DNA of 64,000 nucleotides, taken from positions 1,984,001 to 2,048,000 of the forward strand of contig CP134604.1 in assembly GCA_021555105.2 (NCBI GenBank), given 5' to 3'. Below, in pieces: positions 1-8,807 of the stretch; positions within the stretch are counted from its first letter, which is position 1; each line of letters starts with the position of its first letter. Below the pieces are notes generated by a model. The model was not told where the DNA came from and did no database searches. It saw only the letters and a list, made by a program, of their open reading frames with translations. Origin of the DNA: Thalassospiraceae bacterium LMO-JJ14 (GTDB lineage: Bacteria; Pseudomonadota; Alphaproteobacteria; Rhodospirillales; Casp-alpha2). Position numbers and translations under genes: made by a program.

Positions 1-1584
1 GGCCAAGAGGATGCGCAGGTCGGTGTTTCGATGGTCGATCTCGGGCTGACGGCACGCAGACAGGGGTCGGATAAGGCGGCGGCGGAATATTTTCAGAATG
101 CCCTGGCGCAAAATCCGACCGACCCGCTTGCCAATCAATTCATGGGCGAACTATTGGCCGAAGCGCATCATCTCGATCAGGCGGTCAATTATTTTGAAAA
201 GGCCGTTGCCGGCAATCCAACGGCCGTCGATGCCAGGCTCGACCTCGGCAAGGCGCTGTTCCTGAGGGGTGATCAGCAGGGAGGGATCGCGTATCTGCAG
301 GATGCCGTGTCCCTGGCGCCCGAGAATGCAGACGCGCATTACCTGCTGGGCGCGGCTTACCGGCATGTGGGTGCCGCGGATGAGGCGGTCAAATCGCTGG
401 AGCGCAGCCTGCGCCTGAGCCCGAAGCGGATCGAGGCGTTGGTGCATCTTGGGTATGCCCGAAAAAGTGCCGGCCGGCGGGCCGAAGCTTTGCAGGCTTT
501 TAAGGATGCCTTACGGCTGGCCCCAGGAAACCTGCTCGCGCATGCCGGTGAAATGAGCCTCGCCGTCGAACGTGACGGGCGCAAACTTGTCGAACGCGAT
601 AGCAGGGCCCGCCGGGTTGCACTTCATTTCAATGGTGCGGAACAGTTCTACCCTCTGTCCGCACTGTTCAGGCAGGCACAATCCTCACATTGGCCGCTTC
701 TCACATCGGATGGACGCGATCTCGTCGAATTCAAACCGGATGTCATCGTGGTCGGCGGGACGCAGACGGCGCAGGTGCGCGAACTGGTTCCCAATGCGCT
801 GATTATCTCGGCACCGGTGTTTCTTGCCTCGCAAAACCGTTTCCGGGCGGCATTCGATGGCGCGGATATTGTTTGTGCGCCGGGGCAAATTGTCGGTGAT
901 GCCTGGGTTAAGCTGGGCCTTGCCGAGGCTTTGCAGGTCAGGGTCTGCGGTCATTTGCCGCTGGACCCGTTGTTCAGAGGCGATACGCTCCCAACGCCAA
1001 GGCCCCTCATGGATGCGTCGGCAACCGTGCTATATGCGCCCGGACACCGGCCGCAGCTTTCATCGGCGGGAATGCTTGGCGAGAATATCGTCGATTTGAT
1101 CCGCGGTGCACGTCATGACGTCACGCTGGTGATCAAGCCGCACCCCGAAACCTTTATCCGCCAACCCAAATGGATTGAAACGTGGGCCAGAGCGGCACAT
1201 GAACACGAACGAGTCTTTTTTGTCGACGACCCGGAAACCGACCTGTTGCCATACCTCAAAGCAGCCGATGTGCTGGTGAGCGATGTATCCAGCGTGGTTT
1301 TCGATTATCTGGCCGTCGACCGCCCGATTATTCTGCTGAAAAACCCGGAATATTCCGCGGACGAGGCCGCTTACGACCCGCAAGGGATCGAATGGCGTTG
1401 GCGCGAAATCGGCCGGGACGTCGCCCGAACAGAGGATCTGGCCCGTGCCGTCGATCTTGCCCTTAAAACCCCCGATGCGGGTATGGAATTGCGCACACGC
1501 TATCGTGACGCCCTGTTCGGCGAGACCATGGACGGGGCAACGGCCGAACGGATGGTTGAGTTGATATCAGAGTTATCCACTTAA
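1..1584 (+). CDS. TPR-repeat protein fused to a CDP-glycerol glycerophosphotransferase-like domain (5' end outside window)
   Basis: The frame is open from base 1, and the first ATG (base 31) lacks a convincing Shine-Dalgarno sequence, so the true start is probably upstream. Counting from base 31, residues 1-175 are tandem tetratricopeptide repeats (the A..LG.a....G...eA...f..al.l.P pattern recurs about every 34 residues). Residues 200-517 resemble the CDP-glycerol:poly(glycerophosphate) glycerophosphotransferase fold: a KPHP motif, then an A-D-V-L-V-S-D-V-S-S segment followed by FDYLAVDRPIILL, which forms the nucleotide-sugar site in that family. TPR-glycosyltransferase fusions usually act in surface polysaccharide or protein glycosylation; substrate and acceptor cannot be told from sequence. 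It sits 89 bases before the coiled-coil gene on the same strand. The fold assignment is fairly secure; the enzymatic role is inferred. Confidence 0.72.
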   Translation, partial: GQEDAQVGVSMVDLGLTARRQGSDKAAAEYFQNALAQNPTDPLANQFMGELLAEAHHLDQAVNYFEKAVAGNPTAVDARLDLGKALFLRGDQQGGIAYLQDAVSLAPENADAHYLLGAAYRHVGAADEAVKSLERSLRLSPKRIEALVHLGYARKSAGRRAEALQAFKDALRLAPGNLLAHAGEMSLAVERDGRKLVERDSRARRVALHFNGAEQFYPLSALFRQAQSSHWPLLTSDGRDLVEFKPDVIVVGGTQTAQVRELVPNALIISAPVFLASQNRFRAAFDGADIVCAPGQIVGDAWVKLGLAEALQVRVCGHLPLDPLFRGDTLPTPRPLMDASATVLYAPGHRPQLSSAGMLGENIVDLIRGARHDVTLVIKPHPETFIRQPKWIETWARAAHEHERVFFVDDPETDLLPYLKAADVLVSDVSSVVFDYLAVDRPIILLKNPEYSADEAAYDPQGIEWRWREIGRDVARTEDLARAVDLALKTPDAGMELRTRYRDALFGETMDGATAERMVELISELST

Positions 1585-1673
1585 TACACAATATATGCAT
1601 GAAATTCGGGTTTACGGCGCATCATATTGCGCCTTAACATTGATGACCCTGAAAATGCCCGGAGGTTGGGATC

Positions 1674-4600
1674 ATGGCAGACAAAGCTGCCGGCAAGACG
1701 GACAATGCCGCCGAGAATCCGCAGAAAGGTATCGCGGACAGTCTGGATGCGATGATTACGGATGGCCATGACGTTATCCTTCCCTCATCCGGCGCGCTTG
1801 AAGACGTCCTGCTTGAGCCGCCGAGCCCATTGTGGATCCGCTGGAAACTGCTGCCGCTGGGTGCCGCCGCCGCGACGGCGGCCTGGTTCTGGTTCTCGTA
1901 TCAGTTTGTCGAACTGAACCTCGGCTGGAATAATCTGGCGGCTTTGTTGCCTCATGAACTGGGCGGTCTTGCCGCCGGTGTCGCCACGCCCGTGGCGTTG
2001 TTGTGGGTCGTGGTTATTTCCTATCAGCGAGGCGCCAGCATCCAGCATGAAGCTGCCGCGCTGCGCTGGCAGATGCGTCAGATGATCTATCCCAGCGACC
2101 ATGCGGAATCGCGACTGCGTGAAGTGACGGACTCGCTTCGCCAGCAGACCAAGGACCTCAACCGTGCGACCGAGGAAGCGATGCGGCGCGGCGAAGCCGT
2201 CAGCAAGCTGGTCCGCGAACGCGCACTGGAGCTTTCACGCGTCTCCGAAGATGCGGATTTACGGGCCCATGCAGTCGCCGACGCGCTGCGCCGGCAGACG
2301 GAAGATCTGGCACAGGCTAGCGATAATGCAACTGAACGCGCGCGCGATGTCGGCGAAGTGCTGCAGAAGCATGCTTACGATTTGACGGTATCCTCTGATC
2401 GGGCCTCGTCGAGAGCCGAGGACTTGACGGATGTCATCGGCAAACGCGCCCAGGAACTGTATCTGGCGGCGAACACGGCTTCGCAACGCGCGCAGGAAAC
2501 TGCTTCCTTGTTCGACGATCGCACCGATGCGCTCAAGGAAAGTATGAACGAGGCCAACTCCCGTGCCGAAGATACGACAAGCACCCTGCAGGCAATCGGC
2601 GAAGCGGTACGTGACCGGATTGCCGAACTTGTCGATATTTCCGGCGAGGCGGACCGGCGGATGCGCTCCAGTGCGGCGATGCTAGGCGATAGCGCCGAAG
2701 ACATGTCGAAGCGGAATACCGAGGCCTTGACGCAGATTGAGCGGATGCGTGATCTTCTGCAGCGTCAGGCCACCGATCTGGTGTCGACAGCGGACCGGGT
2801 GCAGAGCCGGACCAAGGATATCGAGGACAACCTAGCGCACCAGACGCATGTGCTGTCGAAAACCTCGGACAAGGTCGTTGCCGATGTGCAGGACGTGGGC
2901 GATGCGCTCCGTGAGGATGCCCGCCGGCTTGAAGCGACATCGCAACAGGTGACGGAACGTGTGCGAGGTACCGGAGAGGCCTTCCGCCTTCAGGCACGTG
3001 AAATGTCAGAAGCGGCAGATACAGCAGCGGAACGGGCCGAGAACGTCGGTAACGTGCTGCGGCGCGATTCAGATGAGTTGTCGACGATCACGGAACGTGT
3101 GCTTGGCGAAGTGGCGCGCGTCGGAGAGGAGATGCGCCGCCGCTCGGCACAAGTCGACGAGACGACTGAACGTTCCATCGAGCGCTTTAGTGAAGCCGGT
3201 GATGCGCTTGGCGAACAAGCGGGTAACATGGCGCGCACCGCCAACCAGAGTGTTCTGCGGCTTGATGAGGCTGGGGAAGCCCTGCGCCGCCGTTCGGCCG
3301 ATATCGACACCGTTGCCGATACCGCGGATGCGCGGCTTTCAAGATTGAGCGAATTGTTAAGCGATACCGTATCCGAAGTCACTCAGTCGACGGACAAGGG
3401 GGTCGCCGACGTGACACGGGCTGCGCATGCTCTAAACCACAGTGCCTCTGCGGTCCGTCTCGGCGCTGAGGGGGTTTCCGAAGTGGCCAGAGCCACGAAC
3501 GAGGACCTCGGCAAGGTTGTTGAAACCACGACACATGCGCAACGCACGATTTCGGACCTCGGTCGCCAAGCCAAGGATCAGGTGCAGGAATTGGGGGCTG
3601 TCTCTGCCAAGGCGGAGCAGGGCATCGAACGCGTCAGCGAAACCCTGCAGAACCACGCAGATAGATTGGCTCTGGTGTCGGCAAAATCAGCCAATATCCT
3701 TGCCGATGCAGGTGAAGTTATTCGTCGTGAAACCACGAATATCGATCATTCAAGCAACACCGCGAAGTCGCGGCTGGTTGCCGTCGGCGAAGACTTGAGC
3801 GAACGCTTGCGGGATTTGCTGTCGGCGTCGGATCAGGCATCGGCACAGATTGGCGCCGTTTCCGAAATATTCTCCAACAATGCCGGTCTGCTGGATAAGG
3901 TTTCAGATCTGGCGATCGAAGATATCGACAAAGTCGGCCATGTGCTTGAGAACCGGGCACAACAGGTTGCCCAGGCTTCCGACCGGGCGGCACAGCTTCT
4001 AAATCTTGTTACCGACCTGCTGCACAAGCAGTCCGAGGACCTGGGTACGATTTCCGGACGCGCTTATGCCGAAATCGAAGGTGTCGGCGATGTCATAAAG
4101 GAACGTGCCATACAGATCGATTCCGTCAGCGATACGGTGCGCCGGCGTCTTGTCGATGCCGGGGAAATCCTGCAGGCCGGTACAGGTGAATTGTCATCGG
4201 CCGCGGATCATGCAACCGGCCGTGTCGAGCTGACGGCGAATGCGATGCAGAAGAGCGCAACACAGATGCGCGAAACGTCGTCTGATGCACTTAGCAGACT
4301 CGAGGATGTCGGGCGCCGGCTGATGCGGGAAGTGGAAACCGCAACCGGTGCCACCGACAGGGCGGCAGAGAACCTTGCCGGTATTTCCGGTTCACTGAAG
4401 CAAAATCATCTCGAACTTGACAGTTCATTGGAGAAAACCCGCGAGCGTATGAGCGATGTCGGTCAAATTCTGCACAAGAGCTCGCAGGAACTGACAGGTA
4501 CATACGAGTCAGCGACGGCGCATGTTCAACGGTTCTCAGATCTTTTGAATCAACAGGTGTCCGGTCTGACCAATTCATCCAACGAAGCGGCGGCGCGGCT

Positions 4601-5831
4601 GAGCCGTGTTGGTGAGGAAATGCAGTCCCGTTCGCATGAAATGAGTACGACTGCGGACCGGGCTTCGCAATTGATGGGGCTCGTTTCGGATGCTCTGCAG
4701 CGCCACAGCGGTGAGGTACAGCAAGCTGCTGAACGTGCTTCCAGTCAGGTTGAAACCGTAAATGTGGAACTGCGCGACGGAGCAAGGGACCTTAGTGATG
4801 CCTCGCAACGGGGGGTTCAGGAGATGGCGGAAGTCGGCCAGGCGCTCCGCGAGCGTTTCCAGGAAGTCAGCATTGTCGCCCGTAAGGCGACGGCGCAACT
4901 TGAAGAAGCGACCGACAGCCTCAAACATCGCGGCAATATTCTCGAGACGACCAGCGAAGACGCTGTCGAACGTTTGGAACGTGTCGGCGAAGTGATTGGT
5001 CAACGTGCGTCTGAAGCATCAATGGCATCCGATCTCAATGTGTCCAAGCTGACGCGGGCTTCGGAAGTCCTCAGGACGCAAATCCACGAGTCCGGCGACC
5101 GAACGGATTCCATTGTTGAGCAGTTAGAGGGCGGCACCGAGGGGCTGCGCCGTCAATTGCAGGATCTCACTACCACGTACAATCGCGCCGAACGCGGCCT
5201 TGAAGCGCTTGGTGAAGCGTTGGCACGCCGTGCTCAGGAACTTTCAAGTACGACGGATGTCGCACTTGGCAAAGTCGGGGCCTGGGACAAATCGGTCCGC
5301 TCGCACGTCGATGCACTGTCGAAGGCGACGGACGATGTGGCGCGCAAATCGCACGAAATAAATCAGGTCCTCGATAGTCGGACAGAGGAGGTGCGAACGG
5401 CTTCGAATGAAGCGTCGGCGTTGCTGGCCACTCTCACAGAACGGACTGACAAGACGAGCCTTGAGGAATTTACCCGTCAGGCAACATTCATATCAGAACG
5501 GCTGCAATCCTTGGCCGTCGATGTGAGCCGGGTGTTGGAAACGCAGGTCTCCGAAGAAGACTGGCGGCGCTTCAACAAGGGCGAGAAGGGGATATTCGTC
5601 CGCAAACTTCTCGGCTTCCGCGAGCGGGCCAAGCTGCAGCAAATCCGTCAGACTTATCAGGAAGACAGCACCTTCCGCGAATACGTTACGCGCTATCTCG
5701 AAGAGTTCGAAATGCTGCTTGATGAGGCATCCAAGCGCGACCCGAACAGCATGCTGCACGCGACGTTCCTGTCATCCGATATGGGCAAGGTCTATATGGT
5801 CCTGGCGCGAGCGCTCGATCGCGATATGTAA
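1674..5831 (+). CDS. Membrane-anchored giant coiled-coil protein with 43 tandem 25-residue repeats
   Basis: A GGAGG Shine-Dalgarno at 1661-1665 lies 8 bases before the ATG. The 1385-residue product has a short cytoplasmic N-terminus, two hydrophobic segments (about residues 60-80 and 96-120), and then a long polar helical region. From residue 167 to 1244 it can be cut into 43 consecutive units. Forty-one are exactly 25 residues; unit 6 is 32 (one extra heptad) and unit 19 is 21. The rough consensus is D-x-A-x-x-R-x-x-x-V-G-E-x-L-x-R-x-A-x-E-L-S-x-x-S. A period of 25 (7+7+11) fits a nearly straight coiled coil. The last 140 residues lose the repeat and look globular, with charged and aromatic residues. 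No enzymatic motif is seen. A structural ruler, polar or cell-envelope scaffold role is conceivable but unproven. The gene ends 6 bases from the convergent cobA. Confidence 0.8.
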   Translation: MADKAAGKTDNAAENPQKGIADSLDAMITDGHDVILPSSGALEDVLLEPPSPLWIRWKLLPLGAAAATAAWFWFSYQFVELNLGWNNLAALLPHELGGLAAGVATPVALLWVVVISYQRGASIQHEAAALRWQMRQMIYPSDHAESRLREVTDSLRQQTKDLNRATEEAMRRGEAVSKLVRERALELSRVSEDADLRAHAVADALRRQTEDLAQASDNATERARDVGEVLQKHAYDLTVSSDRASSRAEDLTDVIGKRAQELYLAANTASQRAQETASLFDDRTDALKESMNEANSRAEDTTSTLQAIGEAVRDRIAELVDISGEADRRMRSSAAMLGDSAEDMSKRNTEALTQIERMRDLLQRQATDLVSTADRVQSRTKDIEDNLAHQTHVLSKTSDKVVADVQDVGDALREDARRLEATSQQVTERVRGTGEAFRLQAREMSEAADTAAERAENVGNVLRRDSDELSTITERVLGEVARVGEEMRRRSAQVDETTERSIERFSEAGDALGEQAGNMARTANQSVLRLDEAGEALRRRSADIDTVADTADARLSRLSELLSDTVSEVTQSTDKGVADVTRAAHALNHSASAVRLGAEGVSEVARATNEDLGKVVETTTHAQRTISDLGRQAKDQVQELGAVSAKAEQGIERVSETLQNHADRLALVSAKSANILADAGEVIRRETTNIDHSSNTAKSRLVAVGEDLSERLRDLLSASDQASAQIGAVSEIFSNNAGLLDKVSDLAIEDIDKVGHVLENRAQQVAQASDRAAQLLNLVTDLLHKQSEDLGTISGRAYAEIEGVGDVIKERAIQIDSVSDTVRRRLVDAGEILQAGTGELSSAADHATGRVELTANAMQKSATQMRETSSDALSRLEDVGRRLMREVETATGATDRAAENLAGISGSLKQNHLELDSSLEKTRERMSDVGQILHKSSQELTGTYESATAHVQRFSDLLNQQVSGLTNSSNEAAARLSRVGEEMQSRSHEMSTTADRASQLMGLVSDALQRHSGEVQQAAERASSQVETVNVELRDGARDLSDASQRGVQEMAEVGQALRERFQEVSIVARKATAQLEEATDSLKHRGNILETTSEDAVERLERVGEVIGQRASEASMASDLNVSKLTRASEVLRTQIHESGDRTDSIVEQLEGGTEGLRRQLQDLTTTYNRAERGLEALGEALARRAQELSSTTDVALGKVGAWDKSVRSHVDALSKATDDVARKSHEINQVLDSRTEEVRTASNEASALLATLTERTDKTSLEEFTRQATFISERLQSLAVDVSRVLETQVSEEDWRRFNKGEKGIFVRKLLGFRERAKLQQIRQTYQEDSTFREYVTRYLEEFEMLLDEASKRDPNSMLHATFLSSDMGKVYMVLARALDRDM

Positions 5832-5837
5832 TCTTAT

Positions 5838-6611
5838 TTACAGGGTCGCGGCTTCGCCAAACCAGGTCAATTCTTCCGCGAGGGTCACAACACGACCGAT
5901 CACGAACAGCGTCGCGCCTTTTATCTCGGCGGCGGCAATGGATTGCGGCAATGCCGACAGGGTTGTGATCAAAGTTTTCTGCGAAGGGCGGGTGCCCATG
6001 TTGATGACCGCAACAGGTGTGTCGTTGCTGAGGCCATTGGCGATCAACTTGCCGGAAATTTCCTGAACGTTGGACATGCCCATATAGACGACCAGTGTGG
6101 TTTCAGGGTCGGCCAGACTACGCCAGTCCAGATTTAACGGCTCATCGCCTTTGCTGTGGCCGGTCACGAAGCGGACCCCTTGCGCCAGACCGCGATGCGT
6201 CAACGGTATGCCGGCATAGGCGGCACACCCGGCGGACGATGTGATGCCGGGGACGACTTCGAACGGGATACCGTGGCTGACGAGATGCAGGGCTTCTTCA
6301 CCACCGCGGCCGAAGACGAACGGATCGCCGCCCTTGAGACGCATCACTTTTTTCCCGACGCGGGCAAGATCGACCAGCAGATTGTTAATATCTTCCTGTG
6401 GCATGTAATGGTTCGATGCACGTTTCCCGGCAAAGATCTTTTCCGTTGAATCCGGGATCAGCGCCAGGATTGGTTTCGCGACCAGACGGTCATAAACAAT
6501 GACATCGACTGAGCTCAGCAGCCTGTGCGCCTTGACGGTCAACAGGTCGGGGTCGCCGGGGCCGGCCCCGACAAGCATCACCGGATGAATACTGATGTCA
6601 CTTTCGTTCAT
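5838..6611 (-). CDS. cobA: Uroporphyrinogen-III C-methyltransferase (SUMT)
   Basis: The 257-residue protein has the hallmarks of the SUMT/tetrapyrrole methylase family: an N-terminal VGAGPGDPDLLT loop, a YDRLV segment, the LKGGDPFVFGRGGEEA SAM-binding motif, and a VVPGITSS motif. The enzyme methylates uroporphyrinogen III at C2 and C7 with SAM to give precorrin-2, the branch point to siroheme and cobalamin. The length is typical of stand-alone SUMT, with no CysG-type dehydrogenase/ferrochelatase domain. It is convergent with the coiled-coil gene and divergent from ctaA, sharing a short upstream region. Siroheme is needed for assimilatory sulfite and nitrite reduction, so the proximity to sulfite oxidation genes may be coincidental. 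Confidence 0.93.
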   Translation of the reverse strand: MNESDISIHPVMLVGAGPGDPDLLTVKAHRLLSSVDVIVYDRLVAKPILALIPDSTEKIFAGKRASNHYMPQEDINNLLVDLARVGKKVMRLKGGDPFVFGRGGEEALHLVSHGIPFEVVPGITSSAGCAAYAGIPLTHRGLAQGVRFVTGHSKGDEPLNLDWRSLADPETTLVVYMGMSNVQEISGKLIANGLSNDTPVAVINMGTRPSQKTLITTLSALPQSIAAAEIKGATLFVIGRVVTLAEELTWFGEAATL

Positions 6612-6726
6612 ATTTTAAACAGTGCCAAAATTACGGATAAAAAAACCACACATCGGCGTTTATCGCGGATCAAGGATGGACAAACAAGGCCCGATCCTCT
6701 ACCTGCTTGATCACGAAATGAGGAAT

Positions 6727-7773
6727 ATGAACGTGTCTTCCCAAGCTCCGCGCGGACAGACGGATAACGCCATACGGATCATCGGATTTTGGCTGATCAC
6801 GATCTGTGTGATGGTCTTTGCGATGGTCGTTCTCGGCGGGTTCACGCGGCTCACAGAATCCGGCCTTTCGATGACAGACTGGCGTCCGGTAACAGGATGG
6901 CTCCCACCGCTGACTGAAGCCGCCTGGCAGGCTCAGTTCGATGGATACCGTGCTTCGCCGGAATACCTCAAGGTCAACGCGGGGATGAGCCTTGATCAGT
7001 TCAAGGAGATTTTCTGGCTTGAATATCTGCACCGGCTTTGGGGGCGGTTGATCGGATTGGCGTTTGCAATCCCATTCTGCGTTTTTCTGGTCAAGCGCTG
7101 GATCGGTAAAAAGTTGATGATGCGGCTGATCATTCTGTTCGTCTTGGGCGGGATGCAGGGGCTGATCGGCTGGTGGATGGTCAAAAGCGGACTTGTCGAC
7201 CACCCGGATGTCAGCCAGTACCGTTTGGCCATTCATCTGATGATGGCGTTTCTTATTATCGGGATTGGCATGTGGTTTGCGCTCGATCTGCTGGAGCCAG
7301 TAGGCGAGGCCGCGCCGCAATTGCTTGTAAGGCTTTCTTCGCTGACAGTCTTGCTGGTTTTCGTGACGGCGTTCAGCGGAGCCCTGGTCGCCGGGTTGAA
7401 CGCCGGTCTGATTTACAACACGTTCCCGCTGATGCTGGGGGAATTCTATCCGAGCGAAGGTTTTCAGATCAGCCCGTGGTATCTGAACTTTTTCGAAGAC
7501 ATCCCGACCGTTCAGTTCGACCACCGCTGGCTCGCTATTTCTACGTTCATTGTTGTGGTCATCACATGGTTTGCTTCAAGAAAAGCAGACCTGCGAACAC
7601 GGCTGCGCGCCAACGTACTTTTCGCACTTGCCCTCCTTCAGGTTGCGCTTGGAATATCGACTTTACTTTTGGTCGTGCCGATCCCGCTTGCAGCGGCGCA
7701 TCAGGCAGGTGCCGTGGCGCTTTTCGCCGGTTCAATCTGGTTCCGGCATGGCATAAATCACGGCTCAGCCTAG
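6727..7773 (+). CDS. ctaA: Heme A synthase (COX15/CtaA family)
   Basis: The protein has eight hydrophobic segments and the conserved CtaA signatures: a first-helix end GGFTRLTESGLSM-x-DW, an E-Y-L-H-R-L-W-G-R motif, an H-x-x-x-A helix, an FDHRW motif, and a C-terminal AAHQAGA. The histidines at these places are the heme ligands known in the family. It oxidises the C8 methyl of heme O to a formyl group, giving heme A for aa3-type cytochrome oxidases, and acts in the inner membrane. The open frame reaches back to 6622, but that leaves only 10 bases to the divergent cobA start. I favour the ATG at 6727, which leaves the usual short tail before helix 1; ATGs at 6676 and 6718 remain possible. Confidence 0.93.
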   Translation: MNVSSQAPRGQTDNAIRIIGFWLITICVMVFAMVVLGGFTRLTESGLSMTDWRPVTGWLPPLTEAAWQAQFDGYRASPEYLKVNAGMSLDQFKEIFWLEYLHRLWGRLIGLAFAIPFCVFLVKRWIGKKLMMRLIILFVLGGMQGLIGWWMVKSGLVDHPDVSQYRLAIHLMMAFLIIGIGMWFALDLLEPVGEAAPQLLVRLSSLTVLLVFVTAFSGALVAGLNAGLIYNTFPLMLGEFYPSEGFQISPWYLNFFEDIPTVQFDHRWLAISTFIVVVITWFASRKADLRTRLRANVLFALALLQVALGISTLLLVVPIPLAAAHQAGAVALFAGSIWFRHGINHGSA

Positions 7774-7874
7774 ACAAAATGCAATAGACACTTGCCATAC
7801 AGTGGCAGGCCGACCCACAATCTGCGATAAACTTTTCAACCGAATTTATAATGTGACAAGCAGGGAGGCCTCGG

Positions 7875-8807
7875 ATGGGCGACAAGACATACAGACTGGT
7901 GACACGAAGCGATTTCGATGGATTGGTGTGCGCCGTTCTGTTGAAGGATTTAGGCATTATCGATGACATTAAATTTGTCCACCCGAAAGACATGCAGGAC
8001 GGAACGATACTGATTTCGGACAACGATATCACAACCAATTTGCCGTATGTGGAAGGTGTTCACCTGGCGTTTGACCACCATCTCAGCGAAACCATCCGTA
8101 TCGGCGACAAACCCGAAAATCATATTATCGACCCGAATGCGCCATCGGCGGCGCGGGTTGTCTATGACTATTACGGCGGTAAGGAAAAGTTCCCGAAAAT
8201 TGCCGAGGACATGATGGTTGCTGTCGACAAGGGCGATAGCGCGCAGTTCTCGGAGCAGGAAATTCTCAAGCCCGCCGGTTGGGATTTGCTCAATATGCTG
8301 ATGGACAGCCGTACCGGTCTTGGCCGTTTTCGTGAGTTCCGCGTTTCCAACTACCAACTCATGATGCAACTGATCGATTACTGCCGTGACCACAGTGTTG
8401 ACGAAATCGTCGCCCTGCCGGACGTCAAGGAACGCATCGATTTGTATTTCGAACACGAAGGCAAGTTCAAGGAGCAGATCAAGCGGTGCTCAACCGTGCA
8501 TAATAATCTTGTTGTCCTCGACATCCGTGATGAAGAGACAATTTATGCCGGCAACCGGTTCATGATTTATGCGCTGTTTCCAGAATGCAACATCTCCATC
8601 CATGTGATGTGGGGGCTGAATAAACTGAATACTGTACTGGCGACGGGGAAATCGATCCTGAACCGAACGTCTAAAACCAATGTCGGCGAATTGATGTTGA
8701 AATACGGTGGCGGTGGTCATGAAAATGCCGGCACCTGCCAGATCGATAATGACGATTCCGAGCGCGTGCTCGGCGAATTGATAGAGCAGATTAACAAGGA
8801 CGGTTGA
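7875..8807 (+). CDS. DHH-family phosphoesterase (exopolyphosphatase-like)
   Basis: A GGGAGG Shine-Dalgarno lies just before the ATG. The 310-residue product carries the DHH superfamily motifs: SDFDGLVCA near residue 17 (D-x-D-G, metal binding), an isolated aspartate in the ILISDND segment, the signature FDHH near residue 72, and a C-terminal GGGGHENAGTC motif typical of DHHA1-type subdomains. Such proteins hydrolyse phosphodiester or phosphoanhydride bonds in small substrates (oligoribonucleotides, cyclic dinucleotide products, polyphosphate). Which substrate applies here cannot be decided. Activity on pGpG or related dinucleotides would link it to the c-di-GMP theme of this window, but that is speculation. 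The stop codon overlaps the TTG start of the next gene. Confidence 0.85.
   Translation: MGDKTYRLVTRSDFDGLVCAVLLKDLGIIDDIKFVHPKDMQDGTILISDNDITTNLPYVEGVHLAFDHHLSETIRIGDKPENHIIDPNAPSAARVVYDYYGGKEKFPKIAEDMMVAVDKGDSAQFSEQEILKPAGWDLLNMLMDSRTGLGRFREFRVSNYQLMMQLIDYCRDHSVDEIVALPDVKERIDLYFEHEGKFKEQIKRCSTVHNNLVVLDIRDEETIYAGNRFMIYALFPECNISIHVMWGLNKLNTVLATGKSILNRTSKTNVGELMLKYGGGGHENAGTCQIDNDDSERVLGELIEQINKDG

Noticed and set aside
6670-7524. 284-codon minus-strand ORF opposite ctaA
   Set aside because: The plus strand encodes an unmistakable heme A synthase; the antisense product is rich in Q/R/H/P with no domain.
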